From: Planctomycetaceae bacterium UBA2671
Lineage (GTDB): Bacteria; Planctomycetota; Planctomycetia; Planctomycetales; Planctomycetaceae
Length of the DNA: 64,000 bases
Reading direction: 5' to 3'
Assembly (NCBI GenBank): GCA_002359185.1
Contig: DEML01000021.1
Span: 1-64,000, forward strand
In this document: piece after piece, positions 1 through 9,081 of the stretch
Numbering within the stretch: the stretch's first letter is position 1
How the letters are laid out: every line of letters begins with the position of its first letter
The notes under the pieces: model-generated
Database searches by the model: none
The model's input: only the letters and a program-made list of their open reading frames with translations
Told to the model about the DNA's origin: nothing
Program-made: the position numbers and the translations under genes

Positions 1-411
1 AACTTTAAATCGTTAGTAGCACAGAGACATTTTCGGAAAGTTCTGTCTGCTCAACAATCGAACTCTTCATAAGCCTTGGATTTGAAGCCTTCTCCGTGTC
101 CTCTGTGTTTCTGCGGTGTAAAAATTAATTTCAGTTTTGTTAGGAGTTCTTATTTCTCCGGTTTTCATATTGATCTTGGAATAGACTCACTCGCTTGCGC
201 TTCGTGCTTGTAAGTGAGGTTTTGCAATACTTCAGTGATAAGCTTGTAGCGGATTGTTAAAATTGATTTTCGATTGTCGATAGGACTCAAATTCTCAGAA
301 GACAATTTCAAATTGTCTTGAACCTTACCTCGCTGATTTTCGTTGAGAATGACTCTAGATGAGGCAAATGGGGTCAAATCAATATCAAATTCGAGCACGT
401 CAGGATGGTTT
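1..411. other. Leader region without a supported gene
   Basis: No convincing gene is seen before the TAXI-type protein. The stretch holds one copy of an interspersed repeat (189-212). A reading frame on the minus strand at 165-422 is explained by that repeat and is not taken as a gene. Confidence 0.5.
189..212. repeat. Interspersed repeat family C, copy 1
   Basis: This 24-base segment, beginning ACTCGCTTGCG and ending GTGCTTGTA, is identical to 59942-59965. Both copies lie between genes. Read on the minus strand it gives Y/K-KHEAQAS in accidental small reading frames. I infer a dispersed non-coding repeat; its function is unknown. Confidence 0.7.
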
Positions 412-1833
412 ATGAATAACACCTACTCGAAACTCTGGATGCTCGCGAAGTGGTTGTTTGTTGCCTTATTGATTGGTTTACCGATTGTGTTCACACAGTG
501 GTATCGGCAGTACCTTAAGCTTCCGGAAACGATCACGATTGCCACAGGGACTGAAAGCGGCCAGTATCAACAAGTGGGAAGAATTCTGGGTCAGGAACTG
601 ACACAGCGATATGGAATTAAAGTCAATCAACTCACAACGGATGGGGCAGGTGAGAATGTCTTGAACGTCATTCGGGGAGAAGCTGATATTGCATTCTATC
701 AGCGAGGAACCGTCGAATTGCAGGACAATCCAGACCATATGATTCTGGGCCGACTAACTTCGATTGGCAGTCTCTATTCGGAAGTCGTTCACTTTCTGGT
801 TCAGCCTGATCACACCGATACGCCCATCTCACAAATGCAGAACTTTCGCATCGCGATTGGTTCAGAGCGTTCGGGAACGGAACTGGTTGCCCGGTATCTA
901 CTCCAGCAATTTCACATGGACGATCAAGTTCAGTTCATCAATCTTTCTCTGGATCAGCTTCGTAACGCATTTATCAATGGAGAGATCGATGCCGCATTTA
1001 TCACCGCTGGTGTGCAAGCTCCAATGCTGGAGCAGCTTTTAAAACCTGAACCAGACGGATCGACAGCTTGTGTATTAACCTCGATCCCTTTCACAGAAGC
1101 GCTGGGGAAAAAGTCAGGGTTTCTTGAATCGTATCTCATTCCTAAAGGAATGTACGATCAATCTCTTAGAGGAGCTCCGGACGAACCAATCGCAACACTG
1201 GCTGCTCGCGCTCAATTGATCACTTCAGAAACGGTTTCCGTACGATTAATTGAATTAATCACAACCATTCTCAATGATCCAGAATTTCAGAGTCGAGCCA
1301 GATTGAATGAATTACTAATCGGGGGGACAAACTTCGCTCAGGAGAATCTGGACTTCCCACTTCATCCCGGTGCTCAACACATTTATGAGCCTCAGTTGAA
1401 ACCGTTATTGAATGTTGATTTCGTGGAAGCGACTGAGGGGATTCGTTCCTTTGTCGTCTCTCTGCTCATTGCAGCGTTCTTCTTAATCAAATGGATCCGG
1501 GATTATCGCAATCGCAGTCAGGAACATAAGCTTGATCGTTATATTAAGAAGCTGCTCGTGATTGAGCATGATCAGAAATTTCTGGACCAGAATGATCAGA
1601 CGGATGATCGAAAACGACTGCAGGATATGCTCGATGATGTGACGGATTTACGTCAGCAGGCGATGAAGGAATTCACAGCTCATGAAATCAATTCCGATCT
1701 GGCAATTGCCTGTTTTGTTTCAATGTGTCATGCGTTGAGTGACAAAATCAATGCAAAAATTTCCCGCCAGAGACTCGATGCTCGACTCAGGCAAATTACT
1801 GCTCAAATTGAGAAACCTACCTCCGTAAATTAA
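412..1833 (+). CDS. TAXI-family TRAP solute-binding protein, membrane anchored
   Basis: Resembles the TAXI (TRAP-associated extracytoplasmic immunogenic) substrate-binding family. The N-terminal hydrophobic segment (residues about 9-28) is followed by the typical start of the domain, ATGTESGQYQQVG, and later by GSERSGTE. A second membrane segment near residues 343-363 is followed by about 110 charged cytoplasmic residues, an unusual tail for a binding protein. No TRAP permease gene is adjacent, so the ligand and transport role are unknown; a sensor-like or orphan role is possible. I chose ATG 412 because AGGA lies just upstream; in-frame TTG 343 and ATG 349 lack a ribosome site. The stop codon overlaps that of the convergent VanZ-like gene. 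Confidence 0.75.
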   Translation: MNNTYSKLWMLAKWLFVALLIGLPIVFTQWYRQYLKLPETITIATGTESGQYQQVGRILGQELTQRYGIKVNQLTTDGAGENVLNVIRGEADIAFYQRGTVELQDNPDHMILGRLTSIGSLYSEVVHFLVQPDHTDTPISQMQNFRIAIGSERSGTELVARYLLQQFHMDDQVQFINLSLDQLRNAFINGEIDAAFITAGVQAPMLEQLLKPEPDGSTACVLTSIPFTEALGKKSGFLESYLIPKGMYDQSLRGAPDEPIATLAARAQLITSETVSVRLIELITTILNDPEFQSRARLNELLIGGTNFAQENLDFPLHPGAQHIYEPQLKPLLNVDFVEATEGIRSFVVSLLIAAFFLIKWIRDYRNRSQEHKLDRYIKKLLVIEHDQKFLDQNDQTDDRKRLQDMLDDVTDLRQQAMKEFTAHEINSDLAIACFVSMCHALSDKINAKISRQRLDARLRQITAQIEKPTSVN

Positions 1834-2273
1834 ATCGACCAGGATTTATTCACAATTTGCAGCACCGCTGCTACTGCCAGACCCGCTGAAATACCAGCGA
1901 TGTCCGCACACCAGTCCAGCCATTCGGGGAAACGCCCGACCAATCCTTGAGTCAATTCATCGATCCCAGCGAACAGGCATAAGCCCAGAAAACAGTAAAT
2001 CAGATTACGCCAACGCATCGGACGAAAGGCAATTAGACAAAAACTGACCAACAGCCCTTGAACAGCATAGGCGCAGAAATGCAGAAGTTTGTCGGAAGTC
2101 TGCGTGGGTGGGAGTTGCTCGACCGGCAAGTGCGTCATGACGAGCAGGAAAAGACTGTAGACAATAAATATGCCCAAACTGAGTCGCTTCACAATATCGG
2201 CCTCAAATAATATCTGCGAATAGATTCTTTTGCAGACAAGCTGACCGATTTTGTTTCTGACGTCAACGGACAA
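1830..2273 (-). CDS. VanZ-like family membrane protein
   Basis: A 147-residue protein with about four hydrophobic segments and the VanZ-like signature region: DKLLHFCAYAVQG, then ELTQGLVGRFPEWLDWCADIAG near the C-terminus. VanZ-like proteins are small membrane proteins; only VanZ itself is tied to teicoplanin resistance, so a resistance role should not be assumed. The apparent start is TTG at 2273, which overlaps the end of the upstream HEAT-repeat gene by 11 bases on the same strand, so the two are probably co-transcribed and translationally coupled. Its stop codon overlaps that of the convergent TAXI gene. Confidence 0.75.
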   Translation of the reverse strand: MSVDVRNKIGQLVCKRIYSQILFEADIVKRLSLGIFIVYSLFLLVMTHLPVEQLPPTQTSDKLLHFCAYAVQGLLVSFCLIAFRPMRWRNLIYCFLGLCLFAGIDELTQGLVGRFPEWLDWCADIAGISAGLAVAAVLQIVNKSWSI

Positions 2274-5200
2274 TATCCACGGTTGATTTCTGCCCGGATT
2301 TCATGTCAAACAGATAAATCTCTTGAATATCTTCACTCACATAGGCCATACGATTGTTGACACTATCGAACGCATTGGGAAGCGAAGTGGGAGAATCCTT
2401 GATATTCTTAACTTCTTCTGAACCAATGGCCCATTGGAAGATCCCTTTTTCAGTTGAGGTTTTAACACCAAACAAGAAAACTTCCAGGTCTGAAACAATT
2501 TCGATATCGCCGGCAATCAAAGGTTCTGCCGGTTTGAATTCCTGAACCAGAGTTTGGTCGGTCGTGTTAAACACGGATAACATGCCTTTCTCTCCATGAT
2601 TGATAATCAATACGGAATCGTCGGGAGACAGGCCTATCGAATGAATCGTGCCTCTCACTTTAACACTGCCCAATTCGGTCGCTTTAAGATCAAACAATTT
2701 CACTTCCTCATTGGCAGCGGCAGCAAAGAGTTTTCCGGAAGCAGAAAATTCAATCTGTTCATATCCTTTAAAACTCAACGACCCAACAGGCTGGTTCGTT
2801 GATGTGTCGTAAACATAGACAGTTTGATTTTGATCAAAAATGGCCGCTTTCTGTCGATCTTTTGAAAGTTCAAGGCGTACAAATTTTGCAGGTTGTTCAG
2901 CTACTGGAATGCTCTTAGACCCGTCATAACGAACAATTTTGTTAGAGAATGCAATCCAGATATTGTCATCAGCGACATAACCGACTCCGTTCAGTGGCCC
3001 CAAATCAATTGAGTCTGTGGCACTTGGACTTTTGTCTCCAATCTTCCAAATCTCGAGTGCACCAAGTGAACGCCCGGCAACTAGTTTATCCCCGGTTTGA
3101 TTAAACGAAACCGAGAGTGGAAACGCACGGGGTATGAATTTTTCCTGCTTGGGGAACAGTGTGTAAATCAAGACTCCGACCATGACTGCAAACACAGTTC
3201 CAACCGTGCCTAGAATCATGGCCCGTCGCTCAATTTCTTCAGGCCAGAGCAGATCTTTAAGAACAGCCAGAGAAACAAAATCTGACATCTTCACAGAAGA
3301 AGATTTAACAGTTGTCGATTTCTTACCACGTTTTTTAGCAGCTTTGAGAATCTCCTTTTCCTTCCGTTCATCTCCCAGTTTCTGCAGGGCCTTGAATGCA
3401 CCGCGGACGACCATTGGATCGGAGTCGACTGCCAATACTTCGATCGGACGTATCGAACGTTTGTCACCAATTTCAGCCAGAGCCTGAGAAGCGTGATAAC
3501 GAATTTCCGGCAATTGATCGCGGAGCATAGCCGTCAAAGAGAGCATCGCTGATGGATTTCCAATTTGCCCAAGTGAGATTGCAGCCTTGATGCGTACCTG
3601 AACGGTATCGCTTAATGCCTCTTCAAGAGCTTCGACAGATTCAGCATCGCCAATTTCCCCCAGGGCTTTCGCGCAAGCAGCCCGGACAGCTTCACTGCGA
3701 TCTTCTTTAAGCATCGCTTCTAATTCAACAACGACAGTTTCATCGCCGATTGGCCCCAAAGCATCGATAACGCGTTCTCGAATTTCCGGTTGAGGATCGT
3801 GAAGATTTTTGACGAGAGCCGGTAATGCTGCAGGATTCTTCAGACGCCGTAATGAGTCCAGGATTTTGAGGCGAAAAGTCCGGTCGTCGGCGATGTCCTG
3901 CCGATTCAACAGTTCACATAATTTTGGAACGGCTCGTTCGTCCCCAAGTTTTCCCAGTGTTTCTGACGCAGCCACCAGAATGTTATTTTGAGTCGATTCC
4001 AACAGGGGAATCAAAGCCAGAACCGCTGCGTCTTTCCCGCAAGTAGCCAGAGCGATAATGACCTGCTCACGCACCTCTTCATCGGGATCATTCAGTGCAC
4101 TGATTAGCGCATCTTCTGCTCGTTTATCACCGAGTCGTTTTAAGGCGGTAGCAGACTGTAGCCTCACTCCAAGATCTTTGTCGCTCAACCCCCGAACCAG
4201 ATAGCGAATCCCTTTCGACTCTCCCAGTCGACCCAGTGCTTCAATCGCATGAGCGCGAATTGTTGCCGATGCATTTGAGGTTTGATTGGACAGAACTTCG
4301 AGAGCTCGTCCATCTTCCAATCGTCCCAACGCCATAATTGCAGTCAACGCATGGTTTGGATTTCGCTCTTCTGCAAATTCGATCAACAGGGGAACAGCTG
4401 GCTCTCCAATTTTCACCAAAGCATCAGCTGCTCGAATGCTCATCTGGGGATCCTCATCGGCCAGACAAACCAATGGTCCGATCGCACGACGATCTCCCAT
4501 CGCTCCCAACCCACTGGAAACTGCAGCACGCATATCGACCGATTCGTGGATCAGTTGTTTGATCAGCATTTCGAACGCTGACTGATCTCGCGTTTCTCCC
4601 AATGATCTGGCAGCTGTTTCTCGTAAAATTGGACGTTTGTCACCCAGGTAATCGATCAGAATCTGAATCGCCTCTGCACCACCAGCTGCGCTCAAATCTT
4701 CAAGTGCATCGCACATTTTGTTGATTGCAACCCGGCCATGTTCATCATAATTGGACTCCAGTGTCTGACGAGCGGCCTTGACGATTTTCTTCTGCGCTTT
4801 GCCTGTTTTTGTATTCGATTTCGTAGAAACGTCTTCACCAGCCAGTTCTGGAATTTCCGGAGGAGACTGTTTGATCGCTTTTTTAATCGCAGCCAGTGTC
4901 AGCGGAAAATTCGAGGTCGCATCTTTACGACGCTTCTCGCGTGTTCGTCGCAGACCACTTGGAGACTCCAAAGGAGAAGCATCGGTATCGTTCTGGTTCA
5001 AAACGACAGAGCTATTTTGAGACGGACGATTCTTCAGCTCACTCGGCTTTGTGGCTTGAGGTTGCTTGAAATTCTGTGGATTGTCGGTTTGTGCAAAAGG
5101 AGATTGATAAATCTCGCTGATTGACTGCGGTTCCTGGACCGGCGAAACGTCAATCTTACTATCCTGTGAGGAATTCTGATTCGACTCAACAGGATTGTGA

Positions 5201-5520
5201 GGGGATTGTGGTTTTGATTCTGGTCGCAGTTTGCCATCCGTCTTGAGGGTACGGGCAATATTGAAAACCGATGAAGAATCGGTTTCCGCATCCTCGGCGA
5301 CCGAAAGCATATCTTCCAGACTCAGAGCAGTCTGTTCCGGTTGATTACGACGGTTCTCAGCAGCGGCACGATAGACACCCGAGGTCCGTGTTCCGGAAGT
5401 CTGAGAACCGGTATTCTGACCAGCAGGAGAGTCGAATCGATGTCCACAATCTCGACAGCGAACCATAGCCGCTGGAACAGAGACACCACACTGATTACAT
5501 GTTTTTGTATTTCCAGCCAT
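2263..5520 (-). CDS. Zinc-ribbon / HEAT-repeat / beta-propeller membrane protein
   Basis: A very large multi-domain protein. It begins with a zinc ribbon (two CxxC pairs, CNQC and CRDC), then about 200 low-complexity Ser/Gln/Pro/Asn residues. Next come about a dozen HEAT-like repeats with the recurrent pattern GDxRAxxxLxxxLxDxxxxVRxxAxxALGxxG. A single membrane segment (about residues 765-785 from this start, GTVGTVFAVMVGVLIY) leads into a C-terminal WD40/quinoprotein-like propeller of about 290 residues. The layout suggests a cytoplasmic scaffold tethered to an outer propeller, but no enzymatic motif is present. ATG 5520 places the zinc ribbon at the very N-terminus; in-frame ATG 5565 would add 15 residues, and neither has a clear ribosome site. 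It overlaps the VanZ-like gene. Confidence 0.75.
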   Translation of the reverse strand: MAGNTKTCNQCGVSVPAAMVRCRDCGHRFDSPAGQNTGSQTSGTRTSGVYRAAAENRRNQPEQTALSLEDMLSVAEDAETDSSSVFNIARTLKTDGKLRPESKPQSPHNPVESNQNSSQDSKIDVSPVQEPQSISEIYQSPFAQTDNPQNFKQPQATKPSELKNRPSQNSSVVLNQNDTDASPLESPSGLRRTREKRRKDATSNFPLTLAAIKKAIKQSPPEIPELAGEDVSTKSNTKTGKAQKKIVKAARQTLESNYDEHGRVAINKMCDALEDLSAAGGAEAIQILIDYLGDKRPILRETAARSLGETRDQSAFEMLIKQLIHESVDMRAAVSSGLGAMGDRRAIGPLVCLADEDPQMSIRAADALVKIGEPAVPLLIEFAEERNPNHALTAIMALGRLEDGRALEVLSNQTSNASATIRAHAIEALGRLGESKGIRYLVRGLSDKDLGVRLQSATALKRLGDKRAEDALISALNDPDEEVREQVIIALATCGKDAAVLALIPLLESTQNNILVAASETLGKLGDERAVPKLCELLNRQDIADDRTFRLKILDSLRRLKNPAALPALVKNLHDPQPEIRERVIDALGPIGDETVVVELEAMLKEDRSEAVRAACAKALGEIGDAESVEALEEALSDTVQVRIKAAISLGQIGNPSAMLSLTAMLRDQLPEIRYHASQALAEIGDKRSIRPIEVLAVDSDPMVVRGAFKALQKLGDERKEKEILKAAKKRGKKSTTVKSSSVKMSDFVSLAVLKDLLWPEEIERRAMILGTVGTVFAVMVGVLIYTLFPKQEKFIPRAFPLSVSFNQTGDKLVAGRSLGALEIWKIGDKSPSATDSIDLGPLNGVGYVADDNIWIAFSNKIVRYDGSKSIPVAEQPAKFVRLELSKDRQKAAIFDQNQTVYVYDTSTNQPVGSLSFKGYEQIEFSASGKLFAAAANEEVKLFDLKATELGSVKVRGTIHSIGLSPDDSVLIINHGEKGMLSVFNTTDQTLVQEFKPAEPLIAGDIEIVSDLEVFLFGVKTSTEKGIFQWAIGSEEVKNIKDSPTSLPNAFDSVNNRMAYVSEDIQEIYLFDMKSGQKSTVDIVR

Positions 5521-6012
5521 GAGTGATGTTTGCAAAGTTAGCTTCTCTTGCCAGGTATCGTTCATCTATTGAGAATCAGGTACTCTCTGACACTCTCATC
5601 ATTAATGAGTTCAATTGAACCGGAGAAACGGCTTTCCTTAAATCAGACTTCAGTGATGATTTCAGGCAATTTAATTCATTATGCAATGTGAAATTACGGG
5701 TGGGACGCTACTCAGTTCGAGACTCTATTCGCCTATAAAACTGTTATGTAAGTTTAAACAGGGTAAAGCCATTAAAACAAAGCACACTTAATTTTTGCAA
5801 GATACACTCCCGGTGTTAACAAATTGTTAATTCTTGGAACGAGAGGCAAAACTCGTCAATTTTCGCTTCAGGACACATTTCTTAGAGAAATTCAGTTGAT
5901 TCAAAAGTCGGGACAGTTAACGTCCACCGTTTTTCTCGGTATGGTATTCGGCTGAGAAGAAACCCGAAAATAGAGAAAATGCCTCGCACCAAGCAATTAA
6001 AGGACGTGTCAA
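5521..6012. other. Divergent intergenic region
   Basis: About 450-490 bases between the divergent HEAT-repeat gene and the methyltransferase gene. Both promoters should lie here. The notable element is a 15-base palindrome at 5816-5830. No supported small gene is seen. Confidence 0.5.
5816..5830. promoter_or_regulatory. Palindrome, candidate operator
   Basis: TTAACAA-A-TTGTTAA is a perfect inverted repeat with a one-base centre in the divergent intergenic region. Its size and symmetry fit a dimeric repressor site, but it is AT-rich and no regulator can be assigned. Confidence 0.3.
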
Positions 6013-6804
6013 TTGAGCCTGGAAGTCATCAACGGTCATCTTTACGACTACCCGAAATATTACGATCTGGTTTTCGGTTCCGACTGGAAAGCAGAATTCG
6101 ACTTTGTGCAGGATTGCTGCAAGAAGTTTGTCAAAAAGCCTGTGAAACGCATCTTTGAACCTGCCTGCGGCACGGGGCGTCTGATGTACAAACTGGCGGA
6201 TGCCGGGTTTGAGGTCGCGGGTAATGACCTGAACCCCAAAGCTGTGGAATTCTGCAATAAGCGTCTGGAAAAACGCGGGCATGCTCCGACAGCCGAAGTT
6301 GGGGATATGTCGGATTTTACAGTCAAAAAGAAGTTCGATGCCGCTTTCAATATGATCAATAGTTTTCGACATCTCACCACTGAAAAACAGGCTGTCGGCC
6401 ACCTGAAATGCGTTGCAGAAGCGATTAAGCAAGGGGGGATTTTTATCCTGGGTCTGCATTTGAACCCGGCTGATGTAGGAGATGATTACGAGGCCGAAGA
6501 AGAGTGGTCGGCTCGCCGTGGCCATTTGCAGGTCAATACTCGCTTGTGGTCGATGGAGTATCACCCAAAAACCCGGACGGAACTGATAGGCTTCACTTAC
6601 GATGTGTACACACCTTCCAAGCAGTTCCGCATTGAGGATACAACTACATTTCGGTGCTATACTCGGAAGCACATGCAACAACTGATCAAAAAAGTACCCG
6701 AATGGGAGCTGGTCGAAACCTACGACTTCCACTATGACATTGATGATCCCATCGTTGTGGACGATGACACAGAAGATGTTGTTTATATCTTGCGAAAAAA
6801 ATGA
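6013..6804 (+). CDS. Class I SAM-dependent methyltransferase
   Basis: A 263-residue protein with the Rossmann methyltransferase core: motif I is FEPACGTGRL near residues 46-55, followed by an acidic motif (VAGNDLNP) and a motif IV-like stretch (FDAAFNMINSFRHL). This is the usual arrangement for small-molecule methyltransferases of the Methyltransf_25/11 type; the substrate cannot be read from the sequence. The start is TTG 6013, supported by AAAGGA about eight bases upstream. It stands alone between the HEAT-repeat gene and pstS. Confidence 0.8.
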   Translation: MSLEVINGHLYDYPKYYDLVFGSDWKAEFDFVQDCCKKFVKKPVKRIFEPACGTGRLMYKLADAGFEVAGNDLNPKAVEFCNKRLEKRGHAPTAEVGDMSDFTVKKKFDAAFNMINSFRHLTTEKQAVGHLKCVAEAIKQGGIFILGLHLNPADVGDDYEAEEEWSARRGHLQVNTRLWSMEYHPKTRTELIGFTYDVYTPSKQFRIEDTTTFRCYTRKHMQQLIKKVPEWELVETYDFHYDIDDPIVVDDDTEDVVYILRKK

Positions 6805-6840
6805 GTTGAAATGCCGAATTTATCAGGAATCCCATTTGGC

Positions 6841-6848
6841 TTCACATT
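6841..6848 (+). promoter_or_regulatory. TTCACATT motif upstream of pstS
   Basis: The octamer TTCACATT followed by TTCTTCATAG looks like two half-sites about 11 bases apart. The same octamer occurs in the leaders of pstC (8023) and pstB (10295). It may be a PhoB-type half-site, but this is inference from recurrence only. Confidence 0.3.
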
Positions 6849-6996
6849 TTCTTCATAGACGTGACTAGCATGGCGAGAATGTGAGATCTTAACAATTGGT
6901 GATTTCTTCAGGATTCATTTTTAGTTGATTTTGTTCTTGCATATCACTCAAGATTTACACAACTTTGCAGTCACTCAAATTCTCCAAGGACCCGTA

Positions 6997-7953
6997 ATGT
7001 CGTTCAAAAATCCTACGCTCTTGTGCTCCGTCGCTTTAACGCTCTCCGGTTTACTGGCCGGATGTGCCTATGAAGAGCCCGCAGGAAATGTTGTCGTTGT
7101 CGAAGTTGCTGGCTCTAGCACAGTGTACCCCGTTTCTGCCCGGGTCGCTGAAGCTGCCGATTCTGCAATTGGTGTGAAAGCAACTGTTGCTTCCACCGGT
7201 ACTGGGACTGGAATGGAACGTCTCGCTAACAAAGAATGCGATATTACCGGTGCTTCCCGTCCTATGAAGGATGCTGAGCTAGAAAATTGTGAGAAGAACG
7301 GGGTCGATCCACTTTCACTGAAAATCGGAATGGATGGGCTTTCTGTCGTTGTGAATCCTCAGAATGATTGGTGCGATGCATTGACAACCGCTCAGTTGAA
7401 AAAACTGTGGGAACACGGCAGCGAAGTCACGACCTGGAAACAACTCGATGACAGCTGGCCCGATGAAAAGATCAAGCTTTTCGGGCCAGACGATAAATCA
7501 GGGACCTTTGATTACTTCAATGAAGAAATCATCGGCGAAGTCCCTGAAGGTCAAAGCCCATGTCGTGAAGATTATACACCAGCGGTTCAGGACAATGTCC
7601 TGGTCGAAGGTGTCAAAGGCGACAAATACGCTTTAGGTTATTTCGGTTATGCCTACTATGTGATGAATAAGGAATCGCTCAAGATTGTAGGCGTTTCCAA
7701 TACGGACGATGCGGCTGATGCCGTCAAACCTTCAGAAGCGACTATTGAAGATGGTTCTTACGCTCCCCTGTCTCGACCACTCTTTATCTATGTCAATAAA
7801 GAGGCTCTGAAGACCAAGCCTGAAGTTGCCAAGTTTGTCAACTACTATCTCAATGAAGGCCAGGAAGCTGTTTCTGCAGTGGGATATGTAAAAGTTCCAG
7901 AAGCGACTCTCGAAGCCGCCAAAGCCAGTGTCGCAGAAGTGACCGGAAAGTAG
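6997..7953 (+). CDS. pstS: Phosphate ABC transporter substrate-binding lipoprotein PstS
   Basis: High-affinity phosphate-binding component of the Pst ABC transporter. A lipoprotein signal peptide ends in LLAGC (Cys23), so the mature protein is predicted to be lipid-anchored. Phosphate-binding features are visible: AGSSTVYP near the start of the mature protein, GTGTGMERL, DITGASRPM and PDDKSGTFDYF. ATG 6997 is preceded by CAAGGA at a good distance; the longer frame from 6925 would bury the signal peptide. It heads the pst-pho cluster and is followed by a strong hairpin that lacks a T-run, a common way to keep the binding protein in excess over the permease. Confidence 0.95.
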   Translation: MSFKNPTLLCSVALTLSGLLAGCAYEEPAGNVVVVEVAGSSTVYPVSARVAEAADSAIGVKATVASTGTGTGMERLANKECDITGASRPMKDAELENCEKNGVDPLSLKIGMDGLSVVVNPQNDWCDALTTAQLKKLWEHGSEVTTWKQLDDSWPDEKIKLFGPDDKSGTFDYFNEEIIGEVPEGQSPCREDYTPAVQDNVLVEGVKGDKYALGYFGYAYYVMNKESLKIVGVSNTDDAADAVKPSEATIEDGSYAPLSRPLFIYVNKEALKTKPEVAKFVNYYLNEGQEAVSAVGYVKVPEATLEAAKASVAEVTGK

Positions 7954-7972
7954 TTCTCTGCGGTTGATTCAA

Positions 7973-8005
7973 GTCACCTGTACCAGTCATTATGGTGCAG
8001 GTGAC
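7973..8005 (+). other. Intercistronic hairpin between pstS and pstC
   Basis: GTCACCTGTACC pairs with GGTGCAGGTGAC (12 pairs including one G-U) around a 9-base loop. No T-run follows, so it is more likely an mRNA-stabilising or attenuating hairpin than a full terminator. It would allow more PstS than PstC. Confidence 0.55.
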
Positions 8006-8022
8006 ATCGTATGAAAATCTAT

Positions 8023-8058
8023 TTCACATTCGCAGGATACGTTATCACTTTTGTGATA
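8023..8058 (+). promoter_or_regulatory. pstC leader: TTCACATT motif and short inverted repeat
   Basis: The octamer TTCACATT (8023-8030), shared with the pstS and pstB leaders, is followed by TATCAC-TTTT-GTGATA (8043-8058), a perfect six-base inverted repeat. Either could be a regulator site; the assignment is tentative. Confidence 0.3.
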
Positions 8059-8080
8059 TGGGAATGCAGCAGGTAATCCA

Positions 8081-9034
8081 TTGAAATCAGAACGACATAG
8101 TCTGGCAGCAAAAACCAGCGTACGGCGTGTCTGGGAGCAATTCGTTCAATTTCTGCTGTTTACCTGTGCGTTTATCTCAGTTGTCACCACAGCCGCAATT
8201 GTTTTTGTACTGGTGACGGAATCCATTGTTGGCCTCGGAGATTCCGTTGCTTTCTTTCAACAGGTTTCACTCTGGAACTTTCTGACAGATACCAAATGGG
8301 CCCCTCAATACGGAGCAGGGGAGTTTGGAATTCTCCCCCTGCTGGTTGGCACGATGTGGATCACTGGTATTGCTGCATTGATTGGAATCCCTTTCGGCTT
8401 GGCGACCGCGATTTATCTGAGTGAATATGCTTCACCCAAAACACGCGGCATCATCAAGCCACTTCTGGAGATTCTGGCTGGTATCCCCACGGTAGTTTAT
8501 GGCTACTTTGCTCTCGTTTTTATCACACCTCTGGTCATTGAACCGGTCGGTCGATTTCTGGGCATTCAAGTCGACACGTTCAATGCCTTAAGTGCCGGCA
8601 TCGTTGTCGGGATTATGATTATCCCAATGGTTTCCTCCCTGAGCGAAGATGTGTTGCGGGCAGTACCGCGGGGACTCCGCGAAGCTGGCTACGCGTTGGG
8701 CTCAACTCGTTTCGATGTCTCCGTGAAAGTTGTCTTACCAGCAGCCTTGTCGGGTGTTCTGGCTTCGTTTCTATTGGCAATTTCCCGCGCTCTTGGAGAG
8801 ACGATGGCCGTCACGATTGCCGGGGGGGTGATGCCAAACTTGACTCTGAATCCTTTCGAGCAAGTCTGCACAATGACCTCCAATATCGTGACCATGGCTG
8901 GTTCCGACTCACCGGCAGGCAGTGTGGAATATCGCAGTATTTATGCAGTCGCTCTCACGCTGTTCGTCATCACGTTTGTCATGAATGTCCTTTCACAGTT
9001 TATTCTGAACAAGTATCGTGAAGTTTATCAGTAG
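8081..9034 (+). CDS. pstC: Phosphate ABC transporter permease PstC
   Basis: One of two inner-membrane subunits forming the phosphate channel. The 317-residue protein has about six hydrophobic segments and the conserved permease loop EDVLRAVPRGLREAGYALGSTRFD (EAA-type motif that contacts PstB), plus ISRALGETMAV, typical of PstC/PstA. The start is TTG 8081 after AGCAGG; no ATG start is available nearby. It lies 127 bases after pstS, and the gap holds a hairpin and a possible operator, so it may be both co-transcribed with and independently tuned from pstS. Confidence 0.93.
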   Translation: MKSERHSLAAKTSVRRVWEQFVQFLLFTCAFISVVTTAAIVFVLVTESIVGLGDSVAFFQQVSLWNFLTDTKWAPQYGAGEFGILPLLVGTMWITGIAALIGIPFGLATAIYLSEYASPKTRGIIKPLLEILAGIPTVVYGYFALVFITPLVIEPVGRFLGIQVDTFNALSAGIVVGIMIIPMVSSLSEDVLRAVPRGLREAGYALGSTRFDVSVKVVLPAALSGVLASFLLAISRALGETMAVTIAGGVMPNLTLNPFEQVCTMTSNIVTMAGSDSPAGSVEYRSIYAVALTLFVITFVMNVLSQFILNKYREVYQ

Positions 9035-9081
9035 GGTTTGGTTGAAGGTTCATAGTTGAGGGTTGAGAGTTTATTTAACAC

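Noticed and set aside
5917..6732. 271-residue open frame on the minus strand
   Set aside because: Antisense to the methyltransferase, which has a clear SAM-binding motif and a ribosome site.
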